From the NCBI RefSeq assembly GCF_010093305.1, contig NZ_PDWS01000001.1, positions 372,001 to 436,000 of the forward strand: a stretch of 64,000 nt of DNA, read 5' to 3'. Source of the DNA: Pseudoxanthomonas sacheonensis (GTDB lineage: Bacteria; Pseudomonadota; Gammaproteobacteria; Xanthomonadales; Xanthomonadaceae). Positions 52,671 to 61,812 of this stretch are shown here, one piece after another (within the stretch, counting starts at the first letter, position 1; each line of letters begins with the position of its first letter). Below the pieces are notes generated by a model. That model worked only from the letters and a program-made list of their open reading frames with translations. It had not been told where the DNA came from and ran no database searches. Made by a program: the position numbers and the translations under genes.

Positions 52671-52991
52671 ATGCCGGTGATGGAACGCATCCAGGCCGAA
52701 GTCGAGGCCCACCCCATCGTCCTTTTCATGAAAGGCACGCCGCAATTCCCAATGTGCGGTTTCTCCAGCCGCGCGATGCATGCTCTCAGGAGCGCCGGCG
52801 CAGGGGAGGTGCATACCATCAACGTGTTGGAAGAGCCCGAGATCCGCGCCAACCTGCCGCGCTTCTCCAATTGGCCTACTTTTCCCCAGCTCTTCATCCA
52901 TGGCGAGCTGATCGGCGGGTGCGACATCACCCTGGAACTGTTCGAGTCGGGGGAATTGCAACGCATCGTCTCGGAGGCCGCGGCGCAGTGA
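52671..52991 (+). CDS. grxD: monothiol glutaredoxin (Grx4 type)
   Basis: A 106-residue monothiol glutaredoxin that carries or delivers [2Fe-2S] clusters. The signature is MKGTPQFPMCGFSSRAMHAL, with the single Cys of CGFS. WPTFPQLFIHGELIGGCDIT gives the TFPQ and GG-C-D glutathione-binding elements. I start at ATG 52671, with a GGAGAA ribosome site 7 bases upstream. Its stop overlaps the GTG of the next gene. Confidence 0.95.
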   Translation: MPVMERIQAEVEAHPIVLFMKGTPQFPMCGFSSRAMHALRSAGAGEVHTINVLEEPEIRANLPRFSNWPTFPQLFIHGELIGGCDITLELFESGELQRIVSEAAAQ

Positions 52992-53734
52992 GCCTGCTCG
53001 CTCTTCCCACCCGCGAAACGGGCGCGTTGCAAGGGCGCGTGGTGCTGGTCAGCGGCGCGCAAGGCGGCCTGGGCAGCGCGGCGGCGCAGGCGTGCGCGGC
53101 CGCCGGAGCCACGGTGGTGCTGCTGGGGCGCAAGCCGCCCAAATTGAACCGCGTCTACGATGCGTGCGCGAAGCTGGGGCCCGAGCCTTTGCTTTATCCG
53201 CTGGATCTTGAAGGCGCCGCGCCGGACGACTACGCCGAAATGGCGGACCGCCTGCACCGCGAACTGGGCCGGCTGGACGGCCTGCTGCACTGCGCCGCCG
53301 AATTCCGCGGGCTCACTCCGCTGGAACACACCGACCCGGCCAACTTCGCCCGTGCCATACACGTCAACCTCACCGCGCCCTGGTGGCTGTCGCAGGCCTG
53401 CCTGCCGCTGCTCAAGCAGGCTCCGGACGGCGCGCTGGTGTTTGCGCTGGACGACATGAGCCGGGTAGGGCAGGCGTACTGGGGCGGCTACGGGCTGGCC
53501 CAGCACGGCCTGGGCGCGATGGTGGGCATGCTGCATGCGGAGCTGGCCAACTCCAGCGTCAGGGTCTCGGCCCTGCAACCCGGTCCCATGCGCACCTCTC
53601 TGCGGGCCAAAGCCTATGCCGAGGACGAAGACGCGCAGGCGCGCGATCCGGCCGACTATGCCGGCGCCTGTGTCACCTTGCTGTCATCTGCGGGTGCGGC
53701 CCATCGTGGCGAAATCTGGAGCGTTCGCGCGTGA
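52988..53734 (+). CDS. short-chain dehydrogenase/reductase (YciK-like)
   Basis: A 248-residue NAD(P)-dependent oxidoreductase of the SDR family. The cofactor motif is VLVSGAQGGLGSAAAQACAA. HCAAEFRGLTPLEH corresponds to the NNAG strand region, and the catalytic Tyr is in YWGGYGLAQHGLGAMV. The usual Lys four residues after the Tyr is replaced by Gln (YGLAQ), which is odd and could mean reduced or altered activity. YciK-type proteins often have this position intact. The GTG start overlaps grxD and the stop overlaps marC. Confidence 0.82.
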   Translation: MSLLALPTRETGALQGRVVLVSGAQGGLGSAAAQACAAAGATVVLLGRKPPKLNRVYDACAKLGPEPLLYPLDLEGAAPDDYAEMADRLHRELGRLDGLLHCAAEFRGLTPLEHTDPANFARAIHVNLTAPWWLSQACLPLLKQAPDGALVFALDDMSRVGQAYWGGYGLAQHGLGAMVGMLHAELANSSVRVSALQPGPMRTSLRAKAYAEDEDAQARDPADYAGACVTLLSSAGAAHRGEIWSVRA

Positions 53735-54333
53735 CCATCCTCTCGGCCGCGCTGCTGCTGTTCCTTATCCTGGACCCGCTGGGCAACATCCCGGTTTTCC
53801 TGAGCGTGTTGAAACCCCTGGCGCCCAAGCGCCAGCGCGTCGTGCTGGCGCGCGAGCTGCTGATCGCCCTGGTGGTGCTGATGGGGTTCCTCTGGGGCGG
53901 AAAATACGCGCTTGAATTGATGCACCTGCGCCAGGAATCGGTGCAGATCGCCGGCGGCATCGTCCTGTTCCTGATCGGCATCCGCATGATCTTCCCGCGT
54001 CCGGAAGGCCTGATGGGCGAGCTGCCCGGCGGCGAGCCCTTCATCGTGCCCCTGGCCATCCCGCTGGTGGCCGGGCCCTCGGGTATGGCCGCGGTGATGC
54101 TGATGGGCAGCAACGACCCCGGCCGGCTCTGGGACTGGAACCTGGCCCTGCTGATCGCCTGGGGCGCCACTGCCGCCATCCTGTTTTCGGCGACCCTGCT
54201 TTACAAATGGCTGGGCCGCAGCGCCCTGATCGCGCTGGAAAGGCTCATGGGCATGCTGCTGGTGGCCATTTCGGTGCAGATGTTCCTAGACGGGATAGGG
54301 ACTTACCTGAAACTCTCGCCGCCCAACATTTAG
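53731..54333 (+). CDS. MarC family integral membrane protein
   Basis: A 200-residue inner-membrane protein with six hydrophobic segments. LLLFLILDPLGNIPVFLSVL and AIPLVAGPSGMAAVMLM are the two half-repeat motifs of the MarC/UPF0056 family. The family is of uncertain function; its former link to multiple antibiotic resistance is not supported. It starts with GTG, overlapping the SDR gene, so grxD, the SDR and this gene form one operon. Confidence 0.85.
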   Translation: MTILSAALLLFLILDPLGNIPVFLSVLKPLAPKRQRVVLARELLIALVVLMGFLWGGKYALELMHLRQESVQIAGGIVLFLIGIRMIFPRPEGLMGELPGGEPFIVPLAIPLVAGPSGMAAVMLMGSNDPGRLWDWNLALLIAWGATAAILFSATLLYKWLGRSALIALERLMGMLLVAISVQMFLDGIGTYLKLSPPNI

Positions 54334-54546
54334 TCGCTTCAGCAAGGCGCGATCCACCGCCATGGTGCGGTGCAAGAACTTGTCATAACACGGTAATAAC
54401 CGCTCTCTATCGTGTTAATCTGTTGTTAACCAAGTGACGCAGTTCACTGGGTCAGGGGCTTCATCCAGCGCGAATGATTCCACTTGGGATCGCGCCAGCT
54501 TTTGCTTTTTACCGCCATCGCCTAACTCGTATCCGAGGCTTATCAA

Positions 54547-57500
54547 ATGAATCAATCCCGTTTCCGGATGTCCAAGATCGCTCTTGGTCTCATGGTCGCG
54601 CTCGCCGCGGCGCCTACTTTCGCGCAGAGCACCTCGTCGGGCGTCGGCGGTTTGGTGACCGGTACCGATGGCTCTCCTGTCGCGGGCGCCGAGGTCACCA
54701 TCACCCACGTTGAATCGGGAACGGTCAGCCGCGCTACCACCGATGCGAGCGGTCGCTACAACGCGCGCGGTCTGCGCGTCGGCGGTCCCTACACGATCAG
54801 CGTGGTCAAGGCCGGTGCGGGCACCGATACGGAAGAGAACGTCTATCTTTCCCTGAACCAGATCAGCACCGTCGACGCCACCCTGGCCGGCGGCGATGTG
54901 GCCACGCTGGAAACCGTCACGGCAGTCGGCGTCGCCGGCGGCTCGGAAGTGTTCAGCGCGACCAAGATGGGTTCGGGCACCAGCGTCGACAGGGTGACGA
55001 TCGAAGCGCTGCCCTCGATGAACGGCAACATCCAGGACTACATGCGCCTGGATCCGCGCGTGGCTTTCACCGACCGCGCCTCGGGCAGCATCAGCGCCGG
55101 CGGCCAGAACCCGCGCTTCAACAAGATCACCATCGACGGCGTGTCGGCCAGCGACAGCTTCGGCCTGGAAGGCAACAACATGCCGACCATGCGCCAGCCC
55201 GTGTCGATGGAGGCCATCGAAGCCATCGATATCAACCTGTCCAACTACGACGTGACCATGTCCGGCGCGGCCGGCGCCAACGTCAATGCGGTGACCAAGT
55301 CCGGCACCAACGAGTTCCATGGTTCCGTGTACGGCACCTACCGCGACGGCGACTGGTTCGGCGACTACCCGGCCCGCATCGCTGGCAGCTCGCTGAACGT
55401 TACCGGCCTGCCGTTCGACGAGTACGATGACGAGAAGACCTGGGGCGTGACTTTTGGCGGTCCGATCGTCAAGGACAAGCTGTTTTTCTTCGCCAACTAC
55501 GAAAAGTTCAAGCAAACCAACATCGGCCCGGCAGGCAAGAGCCAGGGCACCAACCCGCTGGCCTCGGGCGGCGCCGATTTCGACGCCGCGGATCTGGCCG
55601 AAGTGCAGCGCATCGCACGCGACGTCTGGGGCTTCGAGCCGGGCAGCCTGACCGGCGGCGGCGACACCGAGCTGGAAGAGTACGCACTGAAGCTGGACTG
55701 GAACATCAGCGAAGCCCACCGCGCCAGCCTGCGCTACAGCAAGCTCGAGCAGACCCGCGTGCGTCCGGAAGCCTCGACCGCCAGCGTGCTGTCGCTGAGC
55801 TCGAACTGGTTCAATCACGCCAAGACGGTGGAGAGCTACGTCGGCCAGCTGTTCAGCGATTGGACCGATACGTTCTCCACCGAGTTCAAGGTGTCCTACC
55901 GTGACTACTCGGCCGTCCGCGTCAATCCGACCACCGCGCCGACCATCCAGGTCTATTTCGACGACGGCGTGAACGGCAACGGCAACGACAATCCGATCGG
56001 CACCAACAACAACAGCTTCAGCAATCTGGACGCCATCCGTCTGGGCACCGAGCGCAGCTCGATGGGCAACAGCCTGCTGACCGAAACCTGGAACTATTTC
56101 GGCGCGGCCACCTGGACCGTGGGCGACCACGACATCAAGTTCGGCGCCGAGTACAGCGAAAACGAGATCTACAATTTCTTCCTGCAGGATGCCTGGGGCA
56201 ACTACAGTTTCTACGTCCCCACCGTGAACGGCGTGTCGGATTTCAGCAGGCTGCTGAGCGGCCAGTACTTCGATTACGACCTGCAGGCCAACCCGACCGA
56301 TCCGAGCCTCATCGCGGCCCAATACAAGAACAAGAATCTGGGCCTGTTCGTGCAGGACACCTGGTACGTCACCCCTAACCTGACGCTGACCTTGGGCGTG
56401 CGTGCGGACCGGCCCGAAGCCAGCCCCAGCCCGCCGTTCAACCAATGCTTCGCCGCTGCCCCGGGTACGGCAAACGCCGCGTGCGGCGCCGGCTATACCG
56501 GCGGCTTCGGCATCGACAACACCTATACCTATAGCGACGATTTCATCATCCAGCCGCGCTTCGGCTTCAACTACACCTTCGATTGGGCCCGCCCGGCGCA
56601 ATTGCGCGGCGGCATCGGCCTGTTCCAGGGCGATGCGCCGCAGGTGTGGGTGGGGAATGCCTACAGCAGCACGGGCATGAACTACGTTTCGTACCAGAAC
56701 ATCACTACTCCGGCGACTGTGCCCTTCACCGCGGACGGCCTGAATCCGTCGATCCCGGCTGGCGGCACGGGCGTGCGCAACGTCAATGCGATCAGCAGCG
56801 ATTTCGATCTGCCGTCGGTGTGGAAGGCCAACCTGGCGATCGACGTGGAGACGCCGTGGAACGGCATCGTCGCCTCGGCCGAAGTGTTGCTGACGGACGT
56901 CAAAAACGGCTTGTTCTACCGTACCCTCAATGTGGGTCCGGGCTACGTAGGCCCCGATGGCCGCGTGCTGTACTGGAACCCCAACAGCCCCAGGCCGTTC
57001 GGCAACACCGCCACCACCGGCGGCATTCCCGCCAACGGCGCGCGCTTCGGCCGCAACACTTATTTCGGCGACGTCTTCCTGCTGGAAAATACCAACAAGG
57101 GCAAGGGCCAGCAGCTGACGGTCTCGCTGACCAAGCCGTTCTCGGCCGAGAGCGACTGGTCCTGGAGCCTGGGCTACACCCGCACCAACGCCGAGGAAGT
57201 GTCCGCGCTGACCAGCTCGACCGCCGGCTCGGGCTACGGTTCGCAGCTGGGCTTCAGCGTCAACGAGCCCACCAGCTCCACCGCCCGCTACGAGATCAAG
57301 GACCGCTTCAGCGGTTCGCTGAACTGGTCGCACAAATTCTTCGGCGACCACGCCACCCAGGTGGGGCTGTTCTACGAAGGCCGCAGCGGCCGTCCGTACA
57401 GCTACATCTTCGCGGGCGACGCCAATGGCGACAACCGCACCTTCAACGACTTGTTCTACGTGCCTTCGGGCCCGGGCGACGTGCTGTTCGGCAGCCTCAG

Positions 57501-57969
57501 CGCGACCGGCGCGTTCACTGCGAATCCGGCGATGGAGCAGGCGTTCTGGAACTGGCTTGGCACCCAGCAGGATCTGAGCCGCTACAAGGGCAGGTATGCG
57601 CCCGAGAACGGCTTCACTTCCGGTTTCGTCAACACCTTCGACATCCGCATCAGCCAGGAGCTTCCGGGCTTCATGAAGGGCCACAAGTCCAAGATCTGGC
57701 TCGATATCCAGAACGTGGGCAACCTGCTCAACAAGGACTGGGGTCACATCATCGATTACGGCTTCAATGCCAATAATGCGGTGGCGAGCCTGGTCGGTAT
57801 CTGCCAGGTCAACTGCCCGGCAGGTATGGCAGGAAGGTATGTCTACGGTTACCGCAGCGGCACCGAATTCGGCCAGGCCACCGCGCTGGGCATCCCGACC
57901 AACTCCGATAGCCAGACCAACGGCATTTCGCAGTGGTCGGCTCAGGTGAGCTTCAAGTACGAGTTCTGA
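54547..57969 (+). CDS. TonB-dependent receptor with carboxypeptidase-regulatory domain (Oar-like)
   Basis: An 1140-residue outer-membrane receptor. Residues 1-28 are a signal peptide ending in PTFAQS. Residues about 30-115 are a carboxypeptidase regulatory-like beta domain (TGTDGSPVAGAEVTITHVES, ATTDASGRYNARGLRVGGPY). The plug covers about residues 120-260, with DYMRLDPRVAFTDRASGSIS and GANVNAVTKSGTNEFHGSVY. The rest is a beta barrel ending in the aromatic WSAQVSFKYEF. Oar-type receptors import large substrates such as peptides; the ligand is unknown. No TonB or sigma/anti-sigma genes are adjacent. A strong terminator follows. Confidence 0.9.
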   Translation: MNQSRFRMSKIALGLMVALAAAPTFAQSTSSGVGGLVTGTDGSPVAGAEVTITHVESGTVSRATTDASGRYNARGLRVGGPYTISVVKAGAGTDTEENVYLSLNQISTVDATLAGGDVATLETVTAVGVAGGSEVFSATKMGSGTSVDRVTIEALPSMNGNIQDYMRLDPRVAFTDRASGSISAGGQNPRFNKITIDGVSASDSFGLEGNNMPTMRQPVSMEAIEAIDINLSNYDVTMSGAAGANVNAVTKSGTNEFHGSVYGTYRDGDWFGDYPARIAGSSLNVTGLPFDEYDDEKTWGVTFGGPIVKDKLFFFANYEKFKQTNIGPAGKSQGTNPLASGGADFDAADLAEVQRIARDVWGFEPGSLTGGGDTELEEYALKLDWNISEAHRASLRYSKLEQTRVRPEASTASVLSLSSNWFNHAKTVESYVGQLFSDWTDTFSTEFKVSYRDYSAVRVNPTTAPTIQVYFDDGVNGNGNDNPIGTNNNSFSNLDAIRLGTERSSMGNSLLTETWNYFGAATWTVGDHDIKFGAEYSENEIYNFFLQDAWGNYSFYVPTVNGVSDFSRLLSGQYFDYDLQANPTDPSLIAAQYKNKNLGLFVQDTWYVTPNLTLTLGVRADRPEASPSPPFNQCFAAAPGTANAACGAGYTGGFGIDNTYTYSDDFIIQPRFGFNYTFDWARPAQLRGGIGLFQGDAPQVWVGNAYSSTGMNYVSYQNITTPATVPFTADGLNPSIPAGGTGVRNVNAISSDFDLPSVWKANLAIDVETPWNGIVASAEVLLTDVKNGLFYRTLNVGPGYVGPDGRVLYWNPNSPRPFGNTATTGGIPANGARFGRNTYFGDVFLLENTNKGKGQQLTVSLTKPFSAESDWSWSLGYTRTNAEEVSALTSSTAGSGYGSQLGFSVNEPTSSTARYEIKDRFSGSLNWSHKFFGDHATQVGLFYEGRSGRPYSYIFAGDANGDNRTFNDLFYVPSGPGDVLFGSLSATGAFTANPAMEQAFWNWLGTQQDLSRYKGRYAPENGFTSGFVNTFDIRISQELPGFMKGHKSKIWLDIQNVGNLLNKDWGHIIDYGFNANNAVASLVGICQVNCPAGMAGRYVYGYRSGTEFGQATALGIPTNSDSQTNGISQWSAQVSFKYEF

Positions 57970-57989
57970 TTGTCAGCTTGTTTGTTGGG

Positions 57990-58020
57990 AAAACGGCCGG
58001 CTTATCCGGCCGTTTTCTTT
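57990..58020 (+). terminator. rho-independent terminator of the TonB receptor gene
   Basis: An 11-bp perfect stem AAAACGGCCGG/CCGGCCGTTTT with a CTTAT loop, followed by CTTTTG, lies 20 bases after the stop. Confidence 0.92.
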
Positions 58021-58066
58021 TGTGGGGCCGACTGCGCTACAGTTCTGGCCCTATAAAAAGACAAGC

Positions 58067-59461
58067 ATGGATACGAATATGAGCGAAACGGCACCGAGGG
58101 CGTTGCCGGTACAGGACGCGCGGATCTATCCGCGCGGCGGCCTGGATGTGCTGTCCCGCGTGGAAGTGGCGCGGCTGCGCGACGCATCGAGCGGCGGCAT
58201 GCACGAACTGTTGCGGCGCTGCGCGCTGGCGGTGCTGACCAGCGGCAGCGCGTCGGACGATCCGCGCGCCGCGCGCGATCTTTACCCCGATTTCGATATC
58301 CAGGTGCTGCAGCAGGACCGCGGCGTGCGCATCGACCTGGTCAATGCGCCAGCGATGGCGTTCGTGGATGGCGAGATCATCCGCGGCGTGGCCGAGCTGC
58401 TGTTCGCGGTGGTGCGCGACCTGGCCTATACCGCCATCGAGCTGGGCCCGGAACACGAAGAGGAGCTGGAATCTTCCGTCGGCATCACCAATGCCGTGTT
58501 CGGCCTGCTGCGCAACGCGCGCATCCTGAAGCCGGCCGATCCCAACCTGGTAGTGTGCTGGGGCGGCCACTCCATTTCGCGCGACGAATACATCTACACC
58601 AAGCAGGTGGGTTACGAATTGGGCCTGCGCGGGCTGGATATCTGCACCGGTTGCGGCCCGGGCGCGATGAAGGGTCCGATGAAAGGCGCCACCATCGCCC
58701 ACGCCAAGCAACGCAAGCGCACCACGCGCTACATCGGCATCACAGAGCCGGGCATCATCGCGGCCGAATCGCCCAATCCCATCGTCAACCACCTGGTGAT
58801 CATGCCGGACATCGAGAAGCGCCTGGAGGCGTTCGTGCGCGTCGGCCACGGCATCCTGGTGTTCCCGGGCGGGGTGGGCACCGCAGAAGAGATCCTCTAC
58901 CTGCTCGGCATACTGCTGCGCGAGGAAAACGCCGGTCTGCCGTTCCCGCTCATCCTCACCGGCCCCACCATCGCAGCGCCTTATTTCGAGCAGATCGACA
59001 AGTTCATCCGCCTGACCCTGGGCGACGCCGCCGCGGCGCGCTACGAGATCATCATCGGCGACCCGGTCGCCGTCGCCAAGAAGATGACCGCGGGCATCAA
59101 GCGCGTACGCGAATACCGCATCGCGCATAAGGATTCGTTCTTCTTCAACTGGGCCATCGACGTGCCGCTCGAGTACCAGCAGCCGTTCGTTCCCTCGCAC
59201 GAAGCCATGGCCGCGCTGGACCTGCACCACGGCCGTCCCGCGTATGCGCTGGCGGCCGATCTGCGGCGCGCCTTTTCGGGCATCGTCGCCGGCAACGTGA
59301 AGGAAGACGGCATGCGCCGCATCGAACAATTCGGGCCTTTCGAAATCCACGGCGATGCCGGCATGATGCAGGCATTGGATGCGTTGCTGAGGGCGTTCGT
59401 CGAACAGCGCAGAATGAAGATCGCGGGGGAATACCACCCCTGTTATCGCGTACGCGCTTAG
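58067..59461 (+). CDS. ppnN: pyrimidine/purine nucleotide 5'-monophosphate nucleosidase
   Basis: A 464-residue enzyme of the PpnN (YgdH) family that splits nucleotide monophosphates to base and ribose-5-phosphate and, in E. coli, responds to (p)ppGpp. The LOG-type core has WGGHSISRDEYIYTKQVGYE, CTGCGPGAMKGPMKGATIAH and ILVFPGGVGTAEEILYLLGI, with the PGGxGTxxE site. The flanking N- and C-terminal regions are those of the long family form. Two in-frame ATGs (58067, 58079) are possible; the first is used. It starts 47 bases after the receptor terminator. Confidence 0.92.
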   Translation: MDTNMSETAPRALPVQDARIYPRGGLDVLSRVEVARLRDASSGGMHELLRRCALAVLTSGSASDDPRAARDLYPDFDIQVLQQDRGVRIDLVNAPAMAFVDGEIIRGVAELLFAVVRDLAYTAIELGPEHEEELESSVGITNAVFGLLRNARILKPADPNLVVCWGGHSISRDEYIYTKQVGYELGLRGLDICTGCGPGAMKGPMKGATIAHAKQRKRTTRYIGITEPGIIAAESPNPIVNHLVIMPDIEKRLEAFVRVGHGILVFPGGVGTAEEILYLLGILLREENAGLPFPLILTGPTIAAPYFEQIDKFIRLTLGDAAAARYEIIIGDPVAVAKKMTAGIKRVREYRIAHKDSFFFNWAIDVPLEYQQPFVPSHEAMAALDLHHGRPAYALAADLRRAFSGIVAGNVKEDGMRRIEQFGPFEIHGDAGMMQALDALLRAFVEQRRMKIAGEYHPCYRVRA

Positions 59462-59485
59462 GAGCCGATTTTTGGATGATGGATT

Positions 59486-60547
59486 TCAGTCTGTATCAGT
59501 AGTACATACGTCGGCAGGCAGGAGAATGGTAGCGGTGAAGTGATTCCCGTCGTTCGTCGTGAGCAATTTTCCGCGTCCCTGGGTCAGCGCCTGTATGCGG
59601 GCGCCGACCGAGTTCAGGCCCACATTGTGTCCGCTCCTGCTTAGCGTGCCGCGCGACGGCAACGTGTTGCGAATAGTGATGTCTACCATGCCGGCCTTGC
59701 TGGAAATGCCGATCTCGATCACTCCGCCGTCTGCCGAAGGTTCGACGCCATGCCTGATGGCGTTTTCGACCAGGGGTTGCATGGACAACGTCGGCATACG
59801 TGCGTCGGGGAGGCTCTCGGGCAAGCGCCAGAGCAATCGCAGGCGGTCGCCGAAACGCAGGGCCTCTATCTCCAGATAGCGCCGGGTCAGCGCCAATTCC
59901 TCTTCCAACGGTATTTCGTGAGGGCCGGCGAGGGCCGCGCGGAACAGGTCGGCCAAGTCCAACAGCAGTTGCTCGGCGTCGGCCGGCCGTTGGTGCACCA
60001 GTGCGGCGCCGGTATTCAGGGTATTGAATAGAAAGTGCGGGCGGATGCGCGCCTGGAGCGCCTCCAACTCGGATTGCTTGGCCAGCACGGCCAGTTGTCG
60101 GGTGCGCCAGTGGTTCTGGAAAGCGGCCAGCCCCAGCAGCCCGACTGCAAGTGCGATTCCGGTGAAACGCAGGAACACCGTTTGCCAGCCTTCCTCTGTA
60201 AGCGACCACACGCCGCGCAGCAACAGCCAGGCGCACCCTGTCACCAGCCACGTGGAAATCACCAGCAACGTCAGGGCGACATAGGCTACATACTGCGCAT
60301 GCAGGCGGCGCAAGAATCTTCGCAACAGATAGAGGCCGCCGAGGCAGGTCAGCGACACCCATTGGATCACCATGGACGTCAGTGCGAAATAGATCCAGCG
60401 GTCGCGATCGGTGCCGGGCGCCAAGGTCAGCACCAGCGCCAGCCCTTCGCCGGCCAGCACTACCCACATGATGACCCTGGCCTGCCACAAGGCATCCAGT
60501 GGCGAAGGCTTGGCCGAATCGGTCGGGGTTTGAGTACCTTTGAACAT
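59486..60547 (-). CDS. sensor histidine kinase, LytS/AlgZ type
   Basis: A 353-residue membrane sensor kinase. Four hydrophobic helices fill residues about 25-160. The HisKA_7TM/His_kinase box has ARIRPHFLFNTLNTGAALVH, where the His after RP is the phospho-acceptor. A minimal HATPase domain has LSMQPLVENAIRHGVEP and GHNVGLNSVGARIQALTQG. The partner response regulator (AlgR/LytR type), which is normally next to it, is not here. The kinase is convergent with ppnN and divergent from the pilin operon. In pseudomonads the related FimS/AlgZ controls fimU-pilVWXY1Y2E, so control of the adjacent pilin operon is a reasonable inference. Confidence 0.85.
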   Translation of the reverse strand: MFKGTQTPTDSAKPSPLDALWQARVIMWVVLAGEGLALVLTLAPGTDRDRWIYFALTSMVIQWVSLTCLGGLYLLRRFLRRLHAQYVAYVALTLLVISTWLVTGCAWLLLRGVWSLTEEGWQTVFLRFTGIALAVGLLGLAAFQNHWRTRQLAVLAKQSELEALQARIRPHFLFNTLNTGAALVHQRPADAEQLLLDLADLFRAALAGPHEIPLEEELALTRRYLEIEALRFGDRLRLLWRLPESLPDARMPTLSMQPLVENAIRHGVEPSADGGVIEIGISSKAGMVDITIRNTLPSRGTLSRSGHNVGLNSVGARIQALTQGRGKLLTTNDGNHFTATILLPADVCTTDTD

Positions 60548-60706
60548 GGGCGAGCCAGGGCGAGTCAATGGACATGATGCCCTGCAATGGGCCAGGACGG
60601 CAGACACCGGCCGCCTGAGCCCTCCGCAAGCCCGCCCATCGGTTGCGGTCTGGAACTTTGCCGGATCTGGGCATAGGGTGCAGCATCGCTAACTTGGGGA
60701 AGTGGC

Positions 60707-61303
60707 ATGCAAGGTGGTAACCGCACGTCGCGGCGCAGGAGCGCATTGCTGGCCTCCCGGCAGCTCCGCGGCTTTACGCTGATAGAGCTGATGGTGACTA
60801 TTTCGGTCATAGCTATCCTGATCGCCATCGGCATGCCCAGCTTCATCTCGGTGATCAATAGCAACCGGCTCACCGCCCAATCCAACGAGGTCGTCGCCGC
60901 CCTGCAGCTGGCGCGGGTGGAAGCCGTGCGTCAGAACCGCCGCGCCATCGTTTGCGGCAGTTCCAATGGGTCTACCTGCAGCGCATCGACCGCCTGGAAT
61001 ACCGGATGGATCACCTTCCTGGACATGGACAGCAACGGAAGCCCCGCAGCGGCCGAGGTCATCCGGGTCAACACGGTCAAGGCGCCTCTTCAAGTGCGCA
61101 TGGGCGGAGCTGCGAGCAGCATTTCGTACCGTTCTGATGGCATGGCGCACGATCCGGTCAGTGGAAGTCTGATAGCCGCCACCACGATTACCGTATGTAT
61201 CCCCACCACACGTCCGACGCAAAACCAGCGTGTGGTAAGCCTTGGCACGGGCGGTAGCCGGATTTCCACCGGTTCCGCTAATGGTTCGGGCGCGTGCCCG
61301 TGA
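60707..61303 (+). CDS. fimT: type IV pilus minor pseudopilin, GspH/FimT family
   Basis: A 198-residue minor pilin. The prepilin site is LRGFTLIELMVTISVIAILI: cleavage follows the Gly, and Glu5 is present. A 25-residue basic leader precedes it. The soluble domain has NEVVAALQLARVEAVRQNRR, as in GspH/FimT, and two Cys pairs. First of five genes for the pilus-tip minor pilin complex. The order matches fimU/fimT-pilVWX-pilY1 of other gammaproteobacteria. Confidence 0.92.
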   Translation: MQGGNRTSRRRSALLASRQLRGFTLIELMVTISVIAILIAIGMPSFISVINSNRLTAQSNEVVAALQLARVEAVRQNRRAIVCGSSNGSTCSASTAWNTGWITFLDMDSNGSPAAAEVIRVNTVKAPLQVRMGGAASSISYRSDGMAHDPVSGSLIAATTITVCIPTTRPTQNQRVVSLGTGGSRISTGSANGSGACP

Positions 61304-61323
61304 CTACCCATAGGAAAACCTGC

Positions 61324-61812
61324 ATGTACACGCAGTTGAAGAGTTATCCATCGCGCCGCTTCCAAAGGGGCGTAGGCCTGATCGAAGTCATGATCTCGGT
61401 CCTGATTCTGGGCATCGGTTTGTTGGGAGTGGCTGCCATGCAAGCTACCGCGCTGCGCAACAACCAGAGCGCGCTCGAACGCACCCAGGCGACTATCCAA
61501 AGCTACTCGATCCTCGATGCGATGCGCGCCAACCGCAATATCGCCTTGGGCGGGGGATACAACCTGGCCCGGACTTGCGCTGCCCCGGGTGCGGGTACGC
61601 TTGCCCAGAACGACCTGCGCCGTTGGATAAGTTCGCTCAAGACCACCTTGGGAGACAACGACGGAAGTTGCGGCACCATCGCCTGCAATGGCGACACTTG
61701 CACGATCACCGTCGAGTGGGACGATAGTCGGGCCGCGGACGGTCTTGATGCCCAGGGTGCGGAAGTCAACGCCGCCGACCGCCATATAGTCAACACGGTG
61801 GCCCGTCTATGA
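61324..61812 (+). CDS. pilV: type IV pilus modification/minor pilin PilV
   Basis: A 162-residue minor pilin. The prepilin motif is FQRGVGLIEVMISVLILGIG with Glu5. The rest of the N-terminal helix (LLGVAAMQATALRNNQSALE) and AILDAMRANR-like SILDAMRANRNIALGGG fit PilV. I start at ATG 61324; a GTG in frame at 61294 is less likely because it would overlap nothing useful and lacks a ribosome site. Its stop overlaps the pilW ATG. Confidence 0.92.
   Translation: MYTQLKSYPSRRFQRGVGLIEVMISVLILGIGLLGVAAMQATALRNNQSALERTQATIQSYSILDAMRANRNIALGGGYNLARTCAAPGAGTLAQNDLRRWISSLKTTLGDNDGSCGTIACNGDTCTITVEWDDSRAADGLDAQGAEVNAADRHIVNTVARL

Noticed and set aside
53731-54333. Multiple antibiotic resistance function for the MarC protein.
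   Set aside because: The family name is historical and no resistance role can be read from the sequence.
54415-57747. 1110-codon open frame on the minus strand opposite the TonB receptor gene.
   Set aside because: Antisense shadow of a long G+C-rich gene; the composition is His/Gly/Val/Ala-rich without domain structure, and the receptor is clear.
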